64,000 nucleotides of DNA from Collinsella sp. (GTDB lineage Bacteria > Actinomycetota > Coriobacteriia > Coriobacteriales > Coriobacteriaceae): positions 1 through 64,000 of the forward strand of contig JAGZSF010000009.1 of assembly GCA_018381235.1 (NCBI GenBank). Direction: 5' to 3'. The notes under the pieces were generated by a model. It had not been told where the DNA came from and ran no database searches. It saw only the letters and a list, made by a program, of their open reading frames with translations. The position numbers and the translations under genes were made by a program. Shown here one piece after another: positions 33,602-42,289 of the stretch; position 1 is the stretch's first letter, and every line of letters starts with the position of its first letter.

Positions 33602-34426
33602 ATGACTGCGCCGTCTGATTTCAATTCGATTTCCGAGCTTGACGCCACGCTCGTATTTCGCGTGGCCTATGATGGCTCGTCGTATAGCGGATTTGCCGAG
33701 CAGCCGGGACAGACGACGGTTGCGGGTGAGCTGCGTCGAGCCATCGAGACGCTGCTTCGCCGTCCGATCGATCTGACGTGCGCAGGTCGTACCGATGCCG
33801 GCGTGCATGCCGTGGCTCAGTACATCAGCGTGCCCGTAACGGACGCTGAGCTCGCCCTTACGCGCCGTAGGTGGCTGCGGGCTATGGATGCCCTGCTGCC
33901 CAAAGATATTGCCATCAACGAGGTCTACAAGGCTCGTAAGGGCTTTTCTGCGCGCTTTGACGCGTGCTCTCGCACTTACACCTATCGCATTGCCGATCGT
34001 GATGCGCGGCCCGTGCTGTCACGCGGTGCTGTGTGGTGGCATCGCTATCCCCTCGACGTCGATGCGATGGCGGCCGCCTGCCCTGCGCTTTTGGGCGAGC
34101 AGGACTTTAAAAGCTTTTGCAAGGTTGCCTCTGCCGTGGGCAAACCTACGCACCGCTGCGTAATGCGCGCCGAGTTTGGCCATGAGGTTGCGTTTGGCGA
34201 GGACATCCTGACGTTTACCATCGAGGGCAATGCGTTTCTGCATTCGATGGTCCGCACGATCGTTGGCACGCTTGTCGAGATTGGCATGCATCGCCGTAAA
34301 CCCGAGTGGATGCGCGAGGTCATCGATGCTTGCGATCGTACCGCTGCGGGCCCCACGGCTCCTGCCTGCGGCCTTACGTTTATGGGCGTGGATTACGATC
34401 CCGCCGAGCTTGTCGTGCTCGACTAG
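33602..34426 (+). CDS. truA: tRNA pseudouridine synthase A
   Basis: 274 residues from the ATG at 33602 with GGGAG upstream. VAYDGSSYSGFAEQPGQTTV, the catalytic AGRTDAGVHA and FTIEGNAFLHSMVRTIVGTL are TruA signatures. It makes pseudouridine at positions 38-40 of tRNAs. It commonly follows rplQ, as here. Confidence 0.93.
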   Translation: MTAPSDFNSISELDATLVFRVAYDGSSYSGFAEQPGQTTVAGELRRAIETLLRRPIDLTCAGRTDAGVHAVAQYISVPVTDAELALTRRRWLRAMDALLPKDIAINEVYKARKGFSARFDACSRTYTYRIADRDARPVLSRGAVWWHRYPLDVDAMAAACPALLGEQDFKSFCKVASAVGKPTHRCVMRAEFGHEVAFGEDILTFTIEGNAFLHSMVRTIVGTLVEIGMHRRKPEWMREVIDACDRTAAGPTAPACGLTFMGVDYDPAELVVLD

Positions 34427-34587
34427 GGGAGGGCTTGACGCGCCGTTCGTCGGCATCTGTCATCTGTGGGCTGCGCGTGTGCAACATCTGTTCTTGGCGT
34501 GCAGTGCAACCGGTGTCTCATTGCTTTTATTTATGGGGTGTACCATGAACCACGGTTTGATTCATTGCTGTCGAGAGGACGGATAAC

Positions 34588-35628
34588 TTGGTTCGACGTG
34601 GCTCGCATCCGCGACTTTCGGTGATCCTTGTGGTAGAAGGTTCGCCCAGCTATGCGATGCGTGCGCTCGAGAGTATCCAGAACCAAGACCTCTACGATTT
34701 GCAGATTGTCGTTGTCTGCCGCGATGCTGCGCCCGGTGTGCGCCATTCGCTTCAAGTTGCTGCCGACAGGGACATCCATATTGATTTGATTGACGTCGAG
34801 GACGCGAAGCGCGGCGCTTGTCTTCGTGCCGGTTTTGCTGCCTCGCGCGGCTCTCAAATCATCGCTATGAACGCCGATGAGTGGTTTGCTCCGCAGTCCC
34901 TTTCCAAGATGGTCAATATCGCGTGCGATACTACGGCAGACATAGTGCTCCCCACGGTGTCGCTCGACCGCTATGATGCACATCGAGAGCGCCATTCGCG
35001 CGTCTTGGATGCTGCTCATATTTCCATTGATAGCAAATCTTCGATGGTGGCCGGGCTGCCTCAGTTGATTTTAGGCGGCCTAGTCGTTCAGACCTCTGGT
35101 GTGATGTACAGCCGCTCGCTGTTTGAGGCATGCCTTTTGTGCGACAAGGTGTTTCGCACAGTTGGGTTTATGGCATGCGCGCTTTCGCAGACACGATGCG
35201 TGTCCGGCTGCGGCGATGCTTGTTTCCACACGGCGGCACCTAAACTTACAGATGCCTTTGATCCCACCATGTATGCCAAGGTATCCGATGACACTCGAGC
35301 GCTCGACGAGCTTGCGGACTCACTCTCGGAAGCAGACAGCGGTGGTCGGCTCAAGCTGGCAAGCCAAAAGTTCTACTTTGCCGGACTGGTCGCCTGCATC
35401 GAGAATTTGTGTCTGAGCCCGCATGGGGTGTCGTCAATCGAGCGTTCCGCCCGCATGCGTGATATGCTCGATGCGCCTCGAACCCGTCAGATGGTCGCCG
35501 CGCTCAAGGATAACCATCGGGGGCTCGGTCTGTTGTTTGGGCCGATCGCCAGCGCCAAGCCCGCGCGCTGCGTGATGTGTACGCATCTGGCAGCTTTTCT
35601 TAACCGGACGGGCGCAAAAACCGCCTAA
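34588..35628 (+). CDS. GT-A fold glycosyltransferase-like protein
   Basis: 346 residues from TTG at 34588. The N-terminus is like GT family 2 (LSVILVVEGSPSYAMRALESIQNQDLYDLQIVVVCRDA), with AASRGSQIIAMNADEWF standing where a DxD motif normally is. The C-terminal half has no membrane helix and is not recognisable. The donor and acceptor are unknown. The gene stands alone between truA and argR and may act in cell-surface sugar synthesis. Confidence 0.55.
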   Translation: MVRRGSHPRLSVILVVEGSPSYAMRALESIQNQDLYDLQIVVVCRDAAPGVRHSLQVAADRDIHIDLIDVEDAKRGACLRAGFAASRGSQIIAMNADEWFAPQSLSKMVNIACDTTADIVLPTVSLDRYDAHRERHSRVLDAAHISIDSKSSMVAGLPQLILGGLVVQTSGVMYSRSLFEACLLCDKVFRTVGFMACALSQTRCVSGCGDACFHTAAPKLTDAFDPTMYAKVSDDTRALDELADSLSEADSGGRLKLASQKFYFAGLVACIENLCLSPHGVSSIERSARMRDMLDAPRTRQMVAALKDNHRGLGLLFGPIASAKPARCVMCTHLAAFLNRTGAKTA

Positions 35629-35634
35629 ACGGCT

Positions 35635-35672
35635 CATTTCGAAACAAACTTGCATAGAATTGTTTCGAAATG
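35635..35672. promoter_or_regulatory. 13-bp inverted repeat upstream of argR (candidate operator)
   Basis: CATTTCGAAACAA (35635-35647) and TTGTTTCGAAATG (35660-35672) are perfect inverted repeats with a 12-base spacer. Each arm also contains the self-palindrome TTTCGAAA, so two binding sites about 26 bp apart are possible. It resembles a terminator or operator. There is no T-run. Confidence 0.5.
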
Positions 35673-35760
35673 CGTTCTTATACACAAAAGCCTTCAAATA
35701 GCGTTAAACTATTCAATCACTGATTGATTGTCTCCGCCATCTTTTGGAGAGAGGGTTTGT

Positions 35761-36198
35761 ATGGCTAAAAAACGCAATGGGCGCCAGGATGCCATTAGAG
35801 ATATTGTGCGCAATAAGGACGTCCGAACGCAGCGCGTGCTGGTCGATGAGCTCCGCGCTATGGGCTTTGATTGCACGCAGGCGACTGTCTCTCGCGATAT
35901 TGCCGACATGGGGCTGCGTAAGCTCCCTGAGGGCATCTATGTTCTGGCAGAGGACCTGCACCTGCAGCGTATGGTTTCCGAGCTTGTAACGGGCGTTCTG
36001 CGTACCGATAATCTGGTTATGATCAAGGCTCAGCCTGGCACGGCTTCCGGCATCGCCGCCGCCGTTGATGCGGCAGAGTTGCCCGATGTGCTTGGCTCGC
36101 TTGCCGGCAACGATACGATTTTGGTTATTGCCCAGACGGCCGAGGACGGCGAGCGTCTTGAGGCGCTGATCAATAAGCTGAGCAATTCTCGCAAGTAG
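35761..36198 (+). CDS. argR: arginine repressor
   Basis: 145 residues from the ATG at 35761 with GGAGAGAGG upstream. The N-terminal winged helix (RQDAIRDIVRNKDVRTQRVLVDEL, CTQATVSRDIADMGLRKLP) and the C-terminal arginine-binding hexamer domain (GTASGIAAAVDAAELPDVLGSLAGNDTILVI) are complete. It represses arginine biosynthetic or activates catabolic operons. No arginine genes lie nearby. Confidence 0.93.
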   Translation: MAKKRNGRQDAIRDIVRNKDVRTQRVLVDELRAMGFDCTQATVSRDIADMGLRKLPEGIYVLAEDLHLQRMVSELVTGVLRTDNLVMIKAQPGTASGIAAAVDAAELPDVLGSLAGNDTILVIAQTAEDGERLEALINKLSNSRK

Positions 36199-36248
36199 GC
36201 GTGCGGGTCGTGCGCTCGGCACTGTGCGCGTGACATGGTGGCTTGTAA

Positions 36249-36285
36249 GGGGTATCGACGTTGGTCGGTACCCCCCTTTTTTTGT
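36249..36285 (+). terminator. Rho-independent terminator after argR
   Basis: GGGGTA(T)CGAC pairs with GTCG(G)TACCCC, then CCTTTTTTTG. Confidence 0.85.
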
Positions 36286-36326
36286 TTGCCGGTATAAAGA
36301 CCGTCCACCAGGTCACTTTAAATTAA

Positions 36327-36365
36327 AAGGCCCCCGAGCACTTTAATAAGCTGCTCGGGGGCCTT
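36327..36365 (-). terminator. Rho-independent terminator of the penicillin-binding protein gene
   Basis: AAGGCCCCCGAGCA (36327-36340) pairs with TGCTCGGGGGCCTT (36352-36365). On the minus strand TTTTAATTT follows, so it ends the minus-strand gene; it may work in both directions. Confidence 0.85.
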
Positions 36366-36388
36366 GTTGCTAATGGCCGGATGAATTT

Positions 36389-38587
36389 CTAGCCGACCGT
36401 ATCGTCAGGCGTGGGCGAGGGGTCGGGAGTGGGCGTAGGCGTGGGCGTAGGCGTGCCGCCATCGCCGCCGGTCGAACCACCAGTGGAGCCGCCCGTCGAG
36501 CCACCGGTCGTTCCGGTGCCGCCGGTGGTGTCGCCGCCCGTGGTCTCGGTCGTCGTGGTCGTCGTGGTAGTCGTTGTGGTGGTTTCCTCTTCGTCCTCGT
36601 TCTCGTCCTTGTCGTCGTTCTCCGTCTTCTTGGTGTTGTTGGTGCCGTAGAACTTCCAGACGCTGTTGTTCTTGTAGGTGGGCGCCGTTCCGGTCGCAAA
36701 CTCCTCGCGCTCGGTACCGGTCAGAACGGTGTTCATAAACCGCTTAAAGACAGGCAGGTTGGTGCTGTCGCCCAGCAGGTCCGTGCCGTATTTTTGGATG
36801 GGGATCTCACCTGCGGAATAGCCGGTCCACAGGGCGCACGCCAGCTGCGGGGTATAGCCGCAGAACCACAGGTTGGTGGTGTTGTCGGTGGTGCCCGTTT
36901 TGCCGGCATAGGGCTGGTTGACGCTCAGGGCGCCAGCAGCACCTGTACCGCTGCCCTGCATGACGCCGGACAGAACATCGGTGACCGCGGCGGCCTCGCC
37001 CTCGGTAAGCACCTGTGAGGGATTGTCCGTGTGCTGGTACAGCACCGAACCGGTACGAGAGTCAATCTCGGTGATGGCGATCGGCTGACGATAGTAGCCG
37101 CCGTTGGCAAACGTCGCGTAGGCGGCGGCCATCTCGAGCGGCGAGATCGAGCCAGTGCCGAGCGTCATGACGGGAACGTCCTCGATGTTGTCCTTGGCGG
37201 GATCGATGCCGAGCTTTTTGACGAGCGAGATGATCTTGCTGTTGCCGACGGCTTCCGCCACCTGGATGTAGCCGGTGTTGGAGGAGTATGCCGTCGCCTG
37301 CTTAAGCGTGATGTTGCCATAGCTATGGTTGGCGTAGTTTTGGACCTCGGTCGTGGTGCCCTTGGCCTTGAGCGGCGAGTTGCAGTTGAGGGTGACGTTG
37401 GGGTTCATGCCGTTTTGGATGGCAGTTGCCAGCGTAAAGGCCTTAAAGGTGGAGCCGACGGGACGCTTGGCCGTGGCATGGTTTACGTGGTTCTCGTCGG
37501 CGTTGTAGTCGTAGCCGCCCACCATGCACTTGATGTAGCCGGTCTTGGGATCGACGACGACCATGCCCATGTCCAGGCCGTCGAGCGAGAGCGTGTCGAG
37601 CTGCTCGCGAACGGCATTCTCTGCCACCTGCTGCATCGTGGGGTCGATGGTGGTCTTGACGGTCAGGCCGCCCTTAAAGAGCACGTCGGTCGAGAACTCC
37701 TGCTCCAGCAGCTGCTTAACATAGGCGACAAAGTAGGGCTGCGAGTATACATCGACGCCGCTGCCCGAGATTTCGGTCACGTTGAGGGTGATGGGCTCGG
37801 CCTGTGCGGCATCGTGCTCCTCCTGCGTAATGTGGCCCAGACGCAACATGTTGTCGAGGACCTTGTTGCGACGGGACAGCGCCAGGTCGGGGTTGACCGT
37901 GGGGTCGTACTGCGAGGGCGAGTTGGGAAGGCCGATGAGCAGCGCGGCCTCGCTCAGGGTGAGGTCGGCGGCGCTCTTGGACAGATAGGTCTCGGCTGCG
38001 GCCTCGATGCCGTAGGCGCCGTGGCCGTAATAGATGGTGTTGAGGTACATCATGAGGATCTCGTCTTTGGAGTACATATCCTCCATCTTTACGGCGATGT
38101 AGGCCTCGCGTACCTTACGCTCGATGGTCGAGTCGAACTGCTCCTCCTGCAGGATGGTGTTGCGCACCAGCTGCTGGGTGATAGTCGAGGCGCCTTCGTG
38201 CCCGCCGCCGAGGGTTGCCACCGCAGCACGCGCGATACCCCACAGGTCGATACCGCCGTGCTCGTAGAAGCGCTCGTCCTCGACGTCAACGGTGCCCTGC
38301 AGCACGTAGGGGGAGACCTCGTCCTTGGTGATGGACTTGCGGTTTTGCGTGTAGAAGCTCGCGATCTTGTTGCCGTTGCAGTCGACGATCTCGGTGGGCT
38401 CGCTCACCAGATACGCATTGGCGTCGGTGTAGTCGGGCAGATCGGACAGCCAGCGGTTGACGTTGCCGACCATGCCGATGCCAAATGCCACGCCCGCGAT
38501 AAGCAAAAAGCCCAAAAACGAGAGCAGGATTATGGGCAGGGCATGCGTCTTTGAACGGCTGCGTCCCTGTCGTTGGCGAGGACCCAT
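36389..38587 (-). CDS. class A penicillin-binding protein (peptidoglycan transglycosylase/transpeptidase)
   Basis: 732 residues from the ATG at 38587 with GGAGG seven bases upstream. A membrane anchor spans residues 15-40. Glycosyltransferase motifs are EDERFYEHGG (catalytic E103), GASTITQQLVRN and KDEILMMYLNTIYYG. Transpeptidase motifs are STFK (serine near 379), SSN near 432 and KTG near 560. It polymerises and cross-links peptidoglycan outside the membrane. The last 90 residues are disordered: a run of about 12 threonines, then Gly/Thr/Ser and Pro/Thr repeats, which may cross the cell wall. It is followed by its own terminator. Confidence 0.93.
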   Translation of the reverse strand: MGPRQRQGRSRSKTHALPIILLSFLGFLLIAGVAFGIGMVGNVNRWLSDLPDYTDANAYLVSEPTEIVDCNGNKIASFYTQNRKSITKDEVSPYVLQGTVDVEDERFYEHGGIDLWGIARAAVATLGGGHEGASTITQQLVRNTILQEEQFDSTIERKVREAYIAVKMEDMYSKDEILMMYLNTIYYGHGAYGIEAAAETYLSKSAADLTLSEAALLIGLPNSPSQYDPTVNPDLALSRRNKVLDNMLRLGHITQEEHDAAQAEPITLNVTEISGSGVDVYSQPYFVAYVKQLLEQEFSTDVLFKGGLTVKTTIDPTMQQVAENAVREQLDTLSLDGLDMGMVVVDPKTGYIKCMVGGYDYNADENHVNHATAKRPVGSTFKAFTLATAIQNGMNPNVTLNCNSPLKAKGTTTEVQNYANHSYGNITLKQATAYSSNTGYIQVAEAVGNSKIISLVKKLGIDPAKDNIEDVPVMTLGTGSISPLEMAAAYATFANGGYYRQPIAITEIDSRTGSVLYQHTDNPSQVLTEGEAAAVTDVLSGVMQGSGTGAAGALSVNQPYAGKTGTTDNTTNLWFCGYTPQLACALWTGYSAGEIPIQKYGTDLLGDSTNLPVFKRFMNTVLTGTEREEFATGTAPTYKNNSVWKFYGTNNTKKTENDDKDENEDEEETTTTTTTTTTTTETTGGDTTGGTGTTGGSTGGSTGGSTGGDGGTPTPTPTPTPDPSPTPDDTVG

Positions 38588-38749
38588 ATATTGACCTCCA
38601 GGTATGTCGTGCCCGACGGCGGATGTGCCGTCGGGGCAGGATGGACATAAGTTATTACACGATAAACCAAACGGGGTGCGCGAGGCCTCGTGTATGCTGG
38701 AAGGCGGCATTTTTCAGAGTGAATGCATACCTTGGTAAGGAGTTTGTCG

Positions 38750-40708
38750 ATGGCGATTCGGACGATGGGGCCGAGCGGACAACACAAGACTGGATTGGAT
38801 GCTGCCGGTGCGGCGCTGCCCGAGCTGCTGGCGCCGGCGGGCGGGCTCGACCAGATGCTTGCGGCCATCGCCGCGGGCGCCGATGCCATCTATGCGGGGT
38901 TGGGCGGCTTTAACGCCCGTGTGAGCGCCCATGGCTTTACGGATGACGAGTTTGCGCGCGGTTGTGCCGTGGCGCATGCCCATGGCGTGCGTGTGTACGT
39001 GACGCTCAACGTGTTCGTGTTTGACGATGAGTTGTCCGACGCGGTGGCGCTGGGAGCTCATGCACTGGAGCTGGGCGCCGATGCTCTGATTGTCGCCGAT
39101 GCCGGGCTGGCCTGCGCGCTGCGCGCGGTGATTCCCGGGGTCGAGATTCACCTGTCCACGCAGGCGGGCGTTCATAGCGAAGGCGCCGTGCGGCTTGCCG
39201 CCGATGGGCTGGGGGTCGAGCGCGTGACGACGGCACGCGAGCTGACGGTCGACGAGATTGCGGCGCTATGTGCCACGGGCGTGCCCATCGAGGTATTCTG
39301 CCACGGTGCGATTTGCATCGGCTATTCGGGGGCGTGCGAGTTCTCGGCCCTGCGGCGTGGGCGCTCGGCGATGCGCGGCGACTGCACGCAGCCGTGCCGT
39401 CTGGCGTACGACCTGGTGGACGAGGCGGGGCAGAGCGTTGTCGCCGTCGAAGGGGATCGCCTGTTGTGCCCGCGCGACTATCTGGGTATTGCGCATCTGC
39501 CCGAGCTTGTAGATGCCGGCGTGGCGTCGCTCAAGATCGAGGGGCGCATGAAGAACCCCGATTACGTATTCAACGTGGTGCGGGTGTGGCGCCGGGCACT
39601 CGATATGCTGTGCGACGGCGCGTGGGATCCCGGTGCCGTGGAAGAGCTTGAGCGCGAGCTGGGAAGGTCGTTTAACCGTGGGTTTACCGATGCGTACCTG
39701 CGAGGGCGTTCGGGTGCCGAGCTGATGAGCTTTGAGCGCGCAATTAACCAGGGCGTGCGCGTGGGGCGTTTGGTCGCTGTGGGCCACGAAGAGGTGACCG
39801 TTGAGCTCGACGCCGCCGTGGCGGCGGGTGACACGCTCGAGATTCGGTTCTATCCGGGTGTCGACGCGCGTCCCGATGTGCCCAAGCGCTGGCCGCAGGT
39901 GCCCTGCCCGGTGGATGCCGCAGCGGGGAAGCGCGTCGTCGTGCATTGCAAGCGTAAGGTGGACACGGGCTGCGAGGTGTACCTGATTCGCAGCGCCGGC
40001 GTGTTGGATCAGACGGCGGCGGTGTTGGAGCGCATGCGGGCCGAGGCGGATGCGGTTGCGCCCGTTGCGCGTGCCGTTGAGGTGCTGCCCTTTGAGGGCG
40101 TTGCGGTGGATGGCGGTGCGTCCACGGAGTTGGTGGAGTGCGCGGTTCCCACTCGCATGGTTTTTGCTTGGCAGCTGATGGATGCCGACCCGCGCGGAGA
40201 ACTTGATTTGTCCGACGCCGTTGTGGTGCTTGACGAGGTGTGCCGCACGGGTGACGCTGACTGGACCCGCTCACTGATACAGCGTGCCGGGCGCGTCGTC
40301 TGCCGCAACCTGGGACAGGTGGTGATCGCTCGCGAGCTGGGCGTGACGTTTGACGTGGCGGCGCCGGTGTTCTGCGCGAATCGGGCCACGCTTACCTGGC
40401 TGCGCGGACTCGGTGCGGGGCGGGTGTGCTTGCCGGCGGAGTTGCTCGGCAATGATGCGGAGCGTATTGCCGAACTGGCTGCTGAACCCGGCGTCTTTGG
40501 TCCGGTCGACGCCGACCGTCCCGAGCTTATGGTGTGCGAGCACTGCCTGCTGACCGCCGAGGGCGTCTGCGCCACCGATGCGACGGGACAGGTCCGTTGC
40601 CGCGACTGCTTGCGTCGTCGGCAGGTACGCTATCTGGTTGAGCGTGACGGTACACGTCTGCCAGTTGCCATTGACGCATGCGGCAGGACGAGGATTTTCC
40701 TGTCGTAG
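38750..40708 (+). CDS. peptidase U32 family protein (RlhA/YhbU-like)
   Basis: 652 residues from the ATG at 38750 after AAGGAG. The N-terminal TIM-barrel region (ELLAPAGGLDQMLAAIAAGADAIYAGLGGFNARV) and the Cys-rich core (EVFCHGAICIGYSGACEF, DCTQPCRLAYDLV) are the U32 signature. The C-terminus has another Cys cluster (CEHC, CRDC). Members hydroxylate RNA or ubiquinone precursors, or were annotated as collagenases. Which reaction applies here is not clear. It stands upstream of tyrS. Confidence 0.82.
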   Translation: MAIRTMGPSGQHKTGLDAAGAALPELLAPAGGLDQMLAAIAAGADAIYAGLGGFNARVSAHGFTDDEFARGCAVAHAHGVRVYVTLNVFVFDDELSDAVALGAHALELGADALIVADAGLACALRAVIPGVEIHLSTQAGVHSEGAVRLAADGLGVERVTTARELTVDEIAALCATGVPIEVFCHGAICIGYSGACEFSALRRGRSAMRGDCTQPCRLAYDLVDEAGQSVVAVEGDRLLCPRDYLGIAHLPELVDAGVASLKIEGRMKNPDYVFNVVRVWRRALDMLCDGAWDPGAVEELERELGRSFNRGFTDAYLRGRSGAELMSFERAINQGVRVGRLVAVGHEEVTVELDAAVAAGDTLEIRFYPGVDARPDVPKRWPQVPCPVDAAAGKRVVVHCKRKVDTGCEVYLIRSAGVLDQTAAVLERMRAEADAVAPVARAVEVLPFEGVAVDGGASTELVECAVPTRMVFAWQLMDADPRGELDLSDAVVVLDEVCRTGDADWTRSLIQRAGRVVCRNLGQVVIARELGVTFDVAAPVFCANRATLTWLRGLGAGRVCLPAELLGNDAERIAELAAEPGVFGPVDADRPELMVCEHCLLTAEGVCATDATGQVRCRDCLRRRQVRYLVERDGTRLPVAIDACGRTRIFLS

Positions 40709-40804
40709 GTGCCGCGTCGCGTCAGTTTGTTATCATAAGAGAGTTTATGGACTTCCAGCACCGCCGTTTTCGGCGAGGGTGCTATAGCAAAAGGAGGATA
40801 CCCA

Positions 40805-42016
40805 ATGCTGTCTGTTGACGAGCAAATGCGTATCATCACCTCGGGCGCCGCGCAGATCGTTCCCGAGGCCGACCTTCGCAAGAAGCTTGAGAAGGGCGAG
40901 CCCCTCAACATCAAGCTCGGCGTCGACCCCACCAGCCCCGACCTGCACCTGGGCCATGCCGTGCCGCTGCGCAAGATGCGCCAGTTCCAGGACCTGGGCC
41001 ACAACGTCACCCTCATCATCGGCAACGGTACCGCGTTGATTGGTGACCCCTCGGGCAAGAACTCCACGCGTCCGCAGCTTTCGCAGGAGCAGATCGAGGC
41101 CAACGCCGAGACCTACGTGAGCCAGGCCATGAAGATCCTGGACCCCGAGAAGACCACCATCGTGCACAACGGCGATTGGATCCTTTCGATGGATCTGGCC
41201 GGCCTGCTGCAGGTGTGCTCCAAGTTCACCGTTGCCCGCATTCTTGAGCGCGACGACTTTACCAAGCGCTACCAGTCTCAGACGCCGATCGCCCTGCATG
41301 AGTTCCTGTATCCCGTGATGCAGGCTTTCGACTCTGTGCAGATCAAGGCCGACGTGGAGATGGGCGGCACCGATCAGCTCTTCAACCTGCTCGCCGGCCG
41401 TGAGCTCATGGAGAAGATGGGTATGGAGCCCCAGATCGCGCTCACCATGCCGCTGCTCGAGGGCACCGATGGCGTTCGTAAGATGTCCAAGTCCTATGGC
41501 AACTACATCGGCCTGACCGACGCCCCCAAGGATATGTTCGGCAAGACCATGTCCATCCCCGACGAGATGATCGGCAAGTACTATCGTCTGGCCAGCTCGC
41601 TCACCCCGGCCGAGGTCGACAAGATCGACGCCGCCCTGGCCGATGGTTCTGCCGACCCCTACGAGCTCAAGCGCGCTCTGGGCCGCGACCTGTGCGACAC
41701 CTACCACGGCGCCGGTGCCGGCGACGAGGCTCAGGCCGAGTTCGACCGCGTGTTCAAGGAGGGCCAGCTCGCCGACTTCCCCGAGAAGCACGTTGAGCTG
41801 ACTGTTAACGACGAGGGCCAGATCTACCTCGCCGGCCTGCTCAAGGACTTGGGTCTTTCGGCGAGCGCCGGCCAGGCTCGTCGCGATATCGACGGCGGCG
41901 GTGTCAAGATCAACGGCAAGGCCGTGGCTCCCAAGAGCTACAACATCGACCCTAGTGCCCTCAAGCTGGGCGACACCCTCTCCGTAGGCAAGCGCAAGGG
42001 CTTCAAGTTGGTCTAA
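40805..42016 (+). CDS. tyrS: tyrosyl-tRNA synthetase
   Basis: 403 residues. HLGHA (48-52) and KMSKS (226-230) are the class I signatures, and a C-terminal S4-like domain follows. It charges tRNA-Tyr. A small hairpin (AGCACC, GCCG/CGGC, GGGTGCT, 40758-40784) lies just before the ribosome-binding site AAAGGAGG. No T-box is seen. ATG at 40805; strong terminator at 42044-42080. Confidence 0.95.
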   Translation: MLSVDEQMRIITSGAAQIVPEADLRKKLEKGEPLNIKLGVDPTSPDLHLGHAVPLRKMRQFQDLGHNVTLIIGNGTALIGDPSGKNSTRPQLSQEQIEANAETYVSQAMKILDPEKTTIVHNGDWILSMDLAGLLQVCSKFTVARILERDDFTKRYQSQTPIALHEFLYPVMQAFDSVQIKADVEMGGTDQLFNLLAGRELMEKMGMEPQIALTMPLLEGTDGVRKMSKSYGNYIGLTDAPKDMFGKTMSIPDEMIGKYYRLASSLTPAEVDKIDAALADGSADPYELKRALGRDLCDTYHGAGAGDEAQAEFDRVFKEGQLADFPEKHVELTVNDEGQIYLAGLLKDLGLSASAGQARRDIDGGGVKINGKAVAPKSYNIDPSALKLGDTLSVGKRKGFKLV

Positions 42017-42043
42017 CGAGCGAGTTGACCTCACAAGTGCAAT

Positions 42044-42080
42044 AAGGCCGCAGCCGGGAATCCCGACTGCGGCCTTTTTT
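42044..42080 (+). terminator. Rho-independent terminator after tyrS
   Basis: AAGGCCGCAG-c-CGGG pairs with CCCG-a-CTGCGGCC, then six T. Confidence 0.9.
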
Positions 42081-42130
42081 GGCACTTGGGGCGTTCCTTT
42101 TGTGCCGGCACTTTGGGACACTCCTTGTCA
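42081..42130. repeat. GGGGACGTTC-type intergenic repeat, copy 1
   Basis: TTGGGGCGTTCCTTTTGTGCC followed by ACTTTGGGACACTCCTTG matches the module at 45118-45168 and is related to those at 44109-44158 and 45172-45221. Between tyrS and adeC. Confidence 0.7.
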
Positions 42131-42163
42131 TTGGTGCAAAGCAACCTCTCCTCATTGCACCAA
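42131..42163. repeat. TTGGTGCAA palindrome, copy 1
   Basis: TTGGTGCAA (42131-42139) and TTGCACCAA (42155-42163) flank a conserved centre (AACCTCTCCTCA). A second copy with a near-identical centre is at 48774-48806. Confidence 0.75.
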
Positions 42164-42193
42164 GTGGCGTGTGCCGTTAAGCGGAGAGGCGTA

Positions 42194-42269
42194 TTGTTGA
42201 CCCATCGTTTGGGCATACAATGGCTATTGGTCTGCTGCGGTGAAGGTCTGTCCGCTCCGCAGCTTTTTT
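42194..42269 (+). promoter_or_regulatory. promoter and attenuator-like leader of adeC
   Basis: TTGTTG (42194-42199) and TACAAT (42216-42221) are separated by 16 nt. The leader then contains GCTGCGG (42234-42240) pairing with CCGCAGC (42257-42263), followed by TTTTTT (42264-42269): an intrinsic terminator upstream of the coding sequence. It does not match the purine riboswitch consensus. Conditional read-through is likely but the signal is unknown. Confidence 0.5.
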
Positions 42270-42289
42270 CTACGGTTAAAGGAGTATGT

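Noticed and set aside
42222..42289. purine riboswitch before adeC
   Set aside because: The conserved three-way junction loop sequences are not seen; only a simple terminator hairpin is present.
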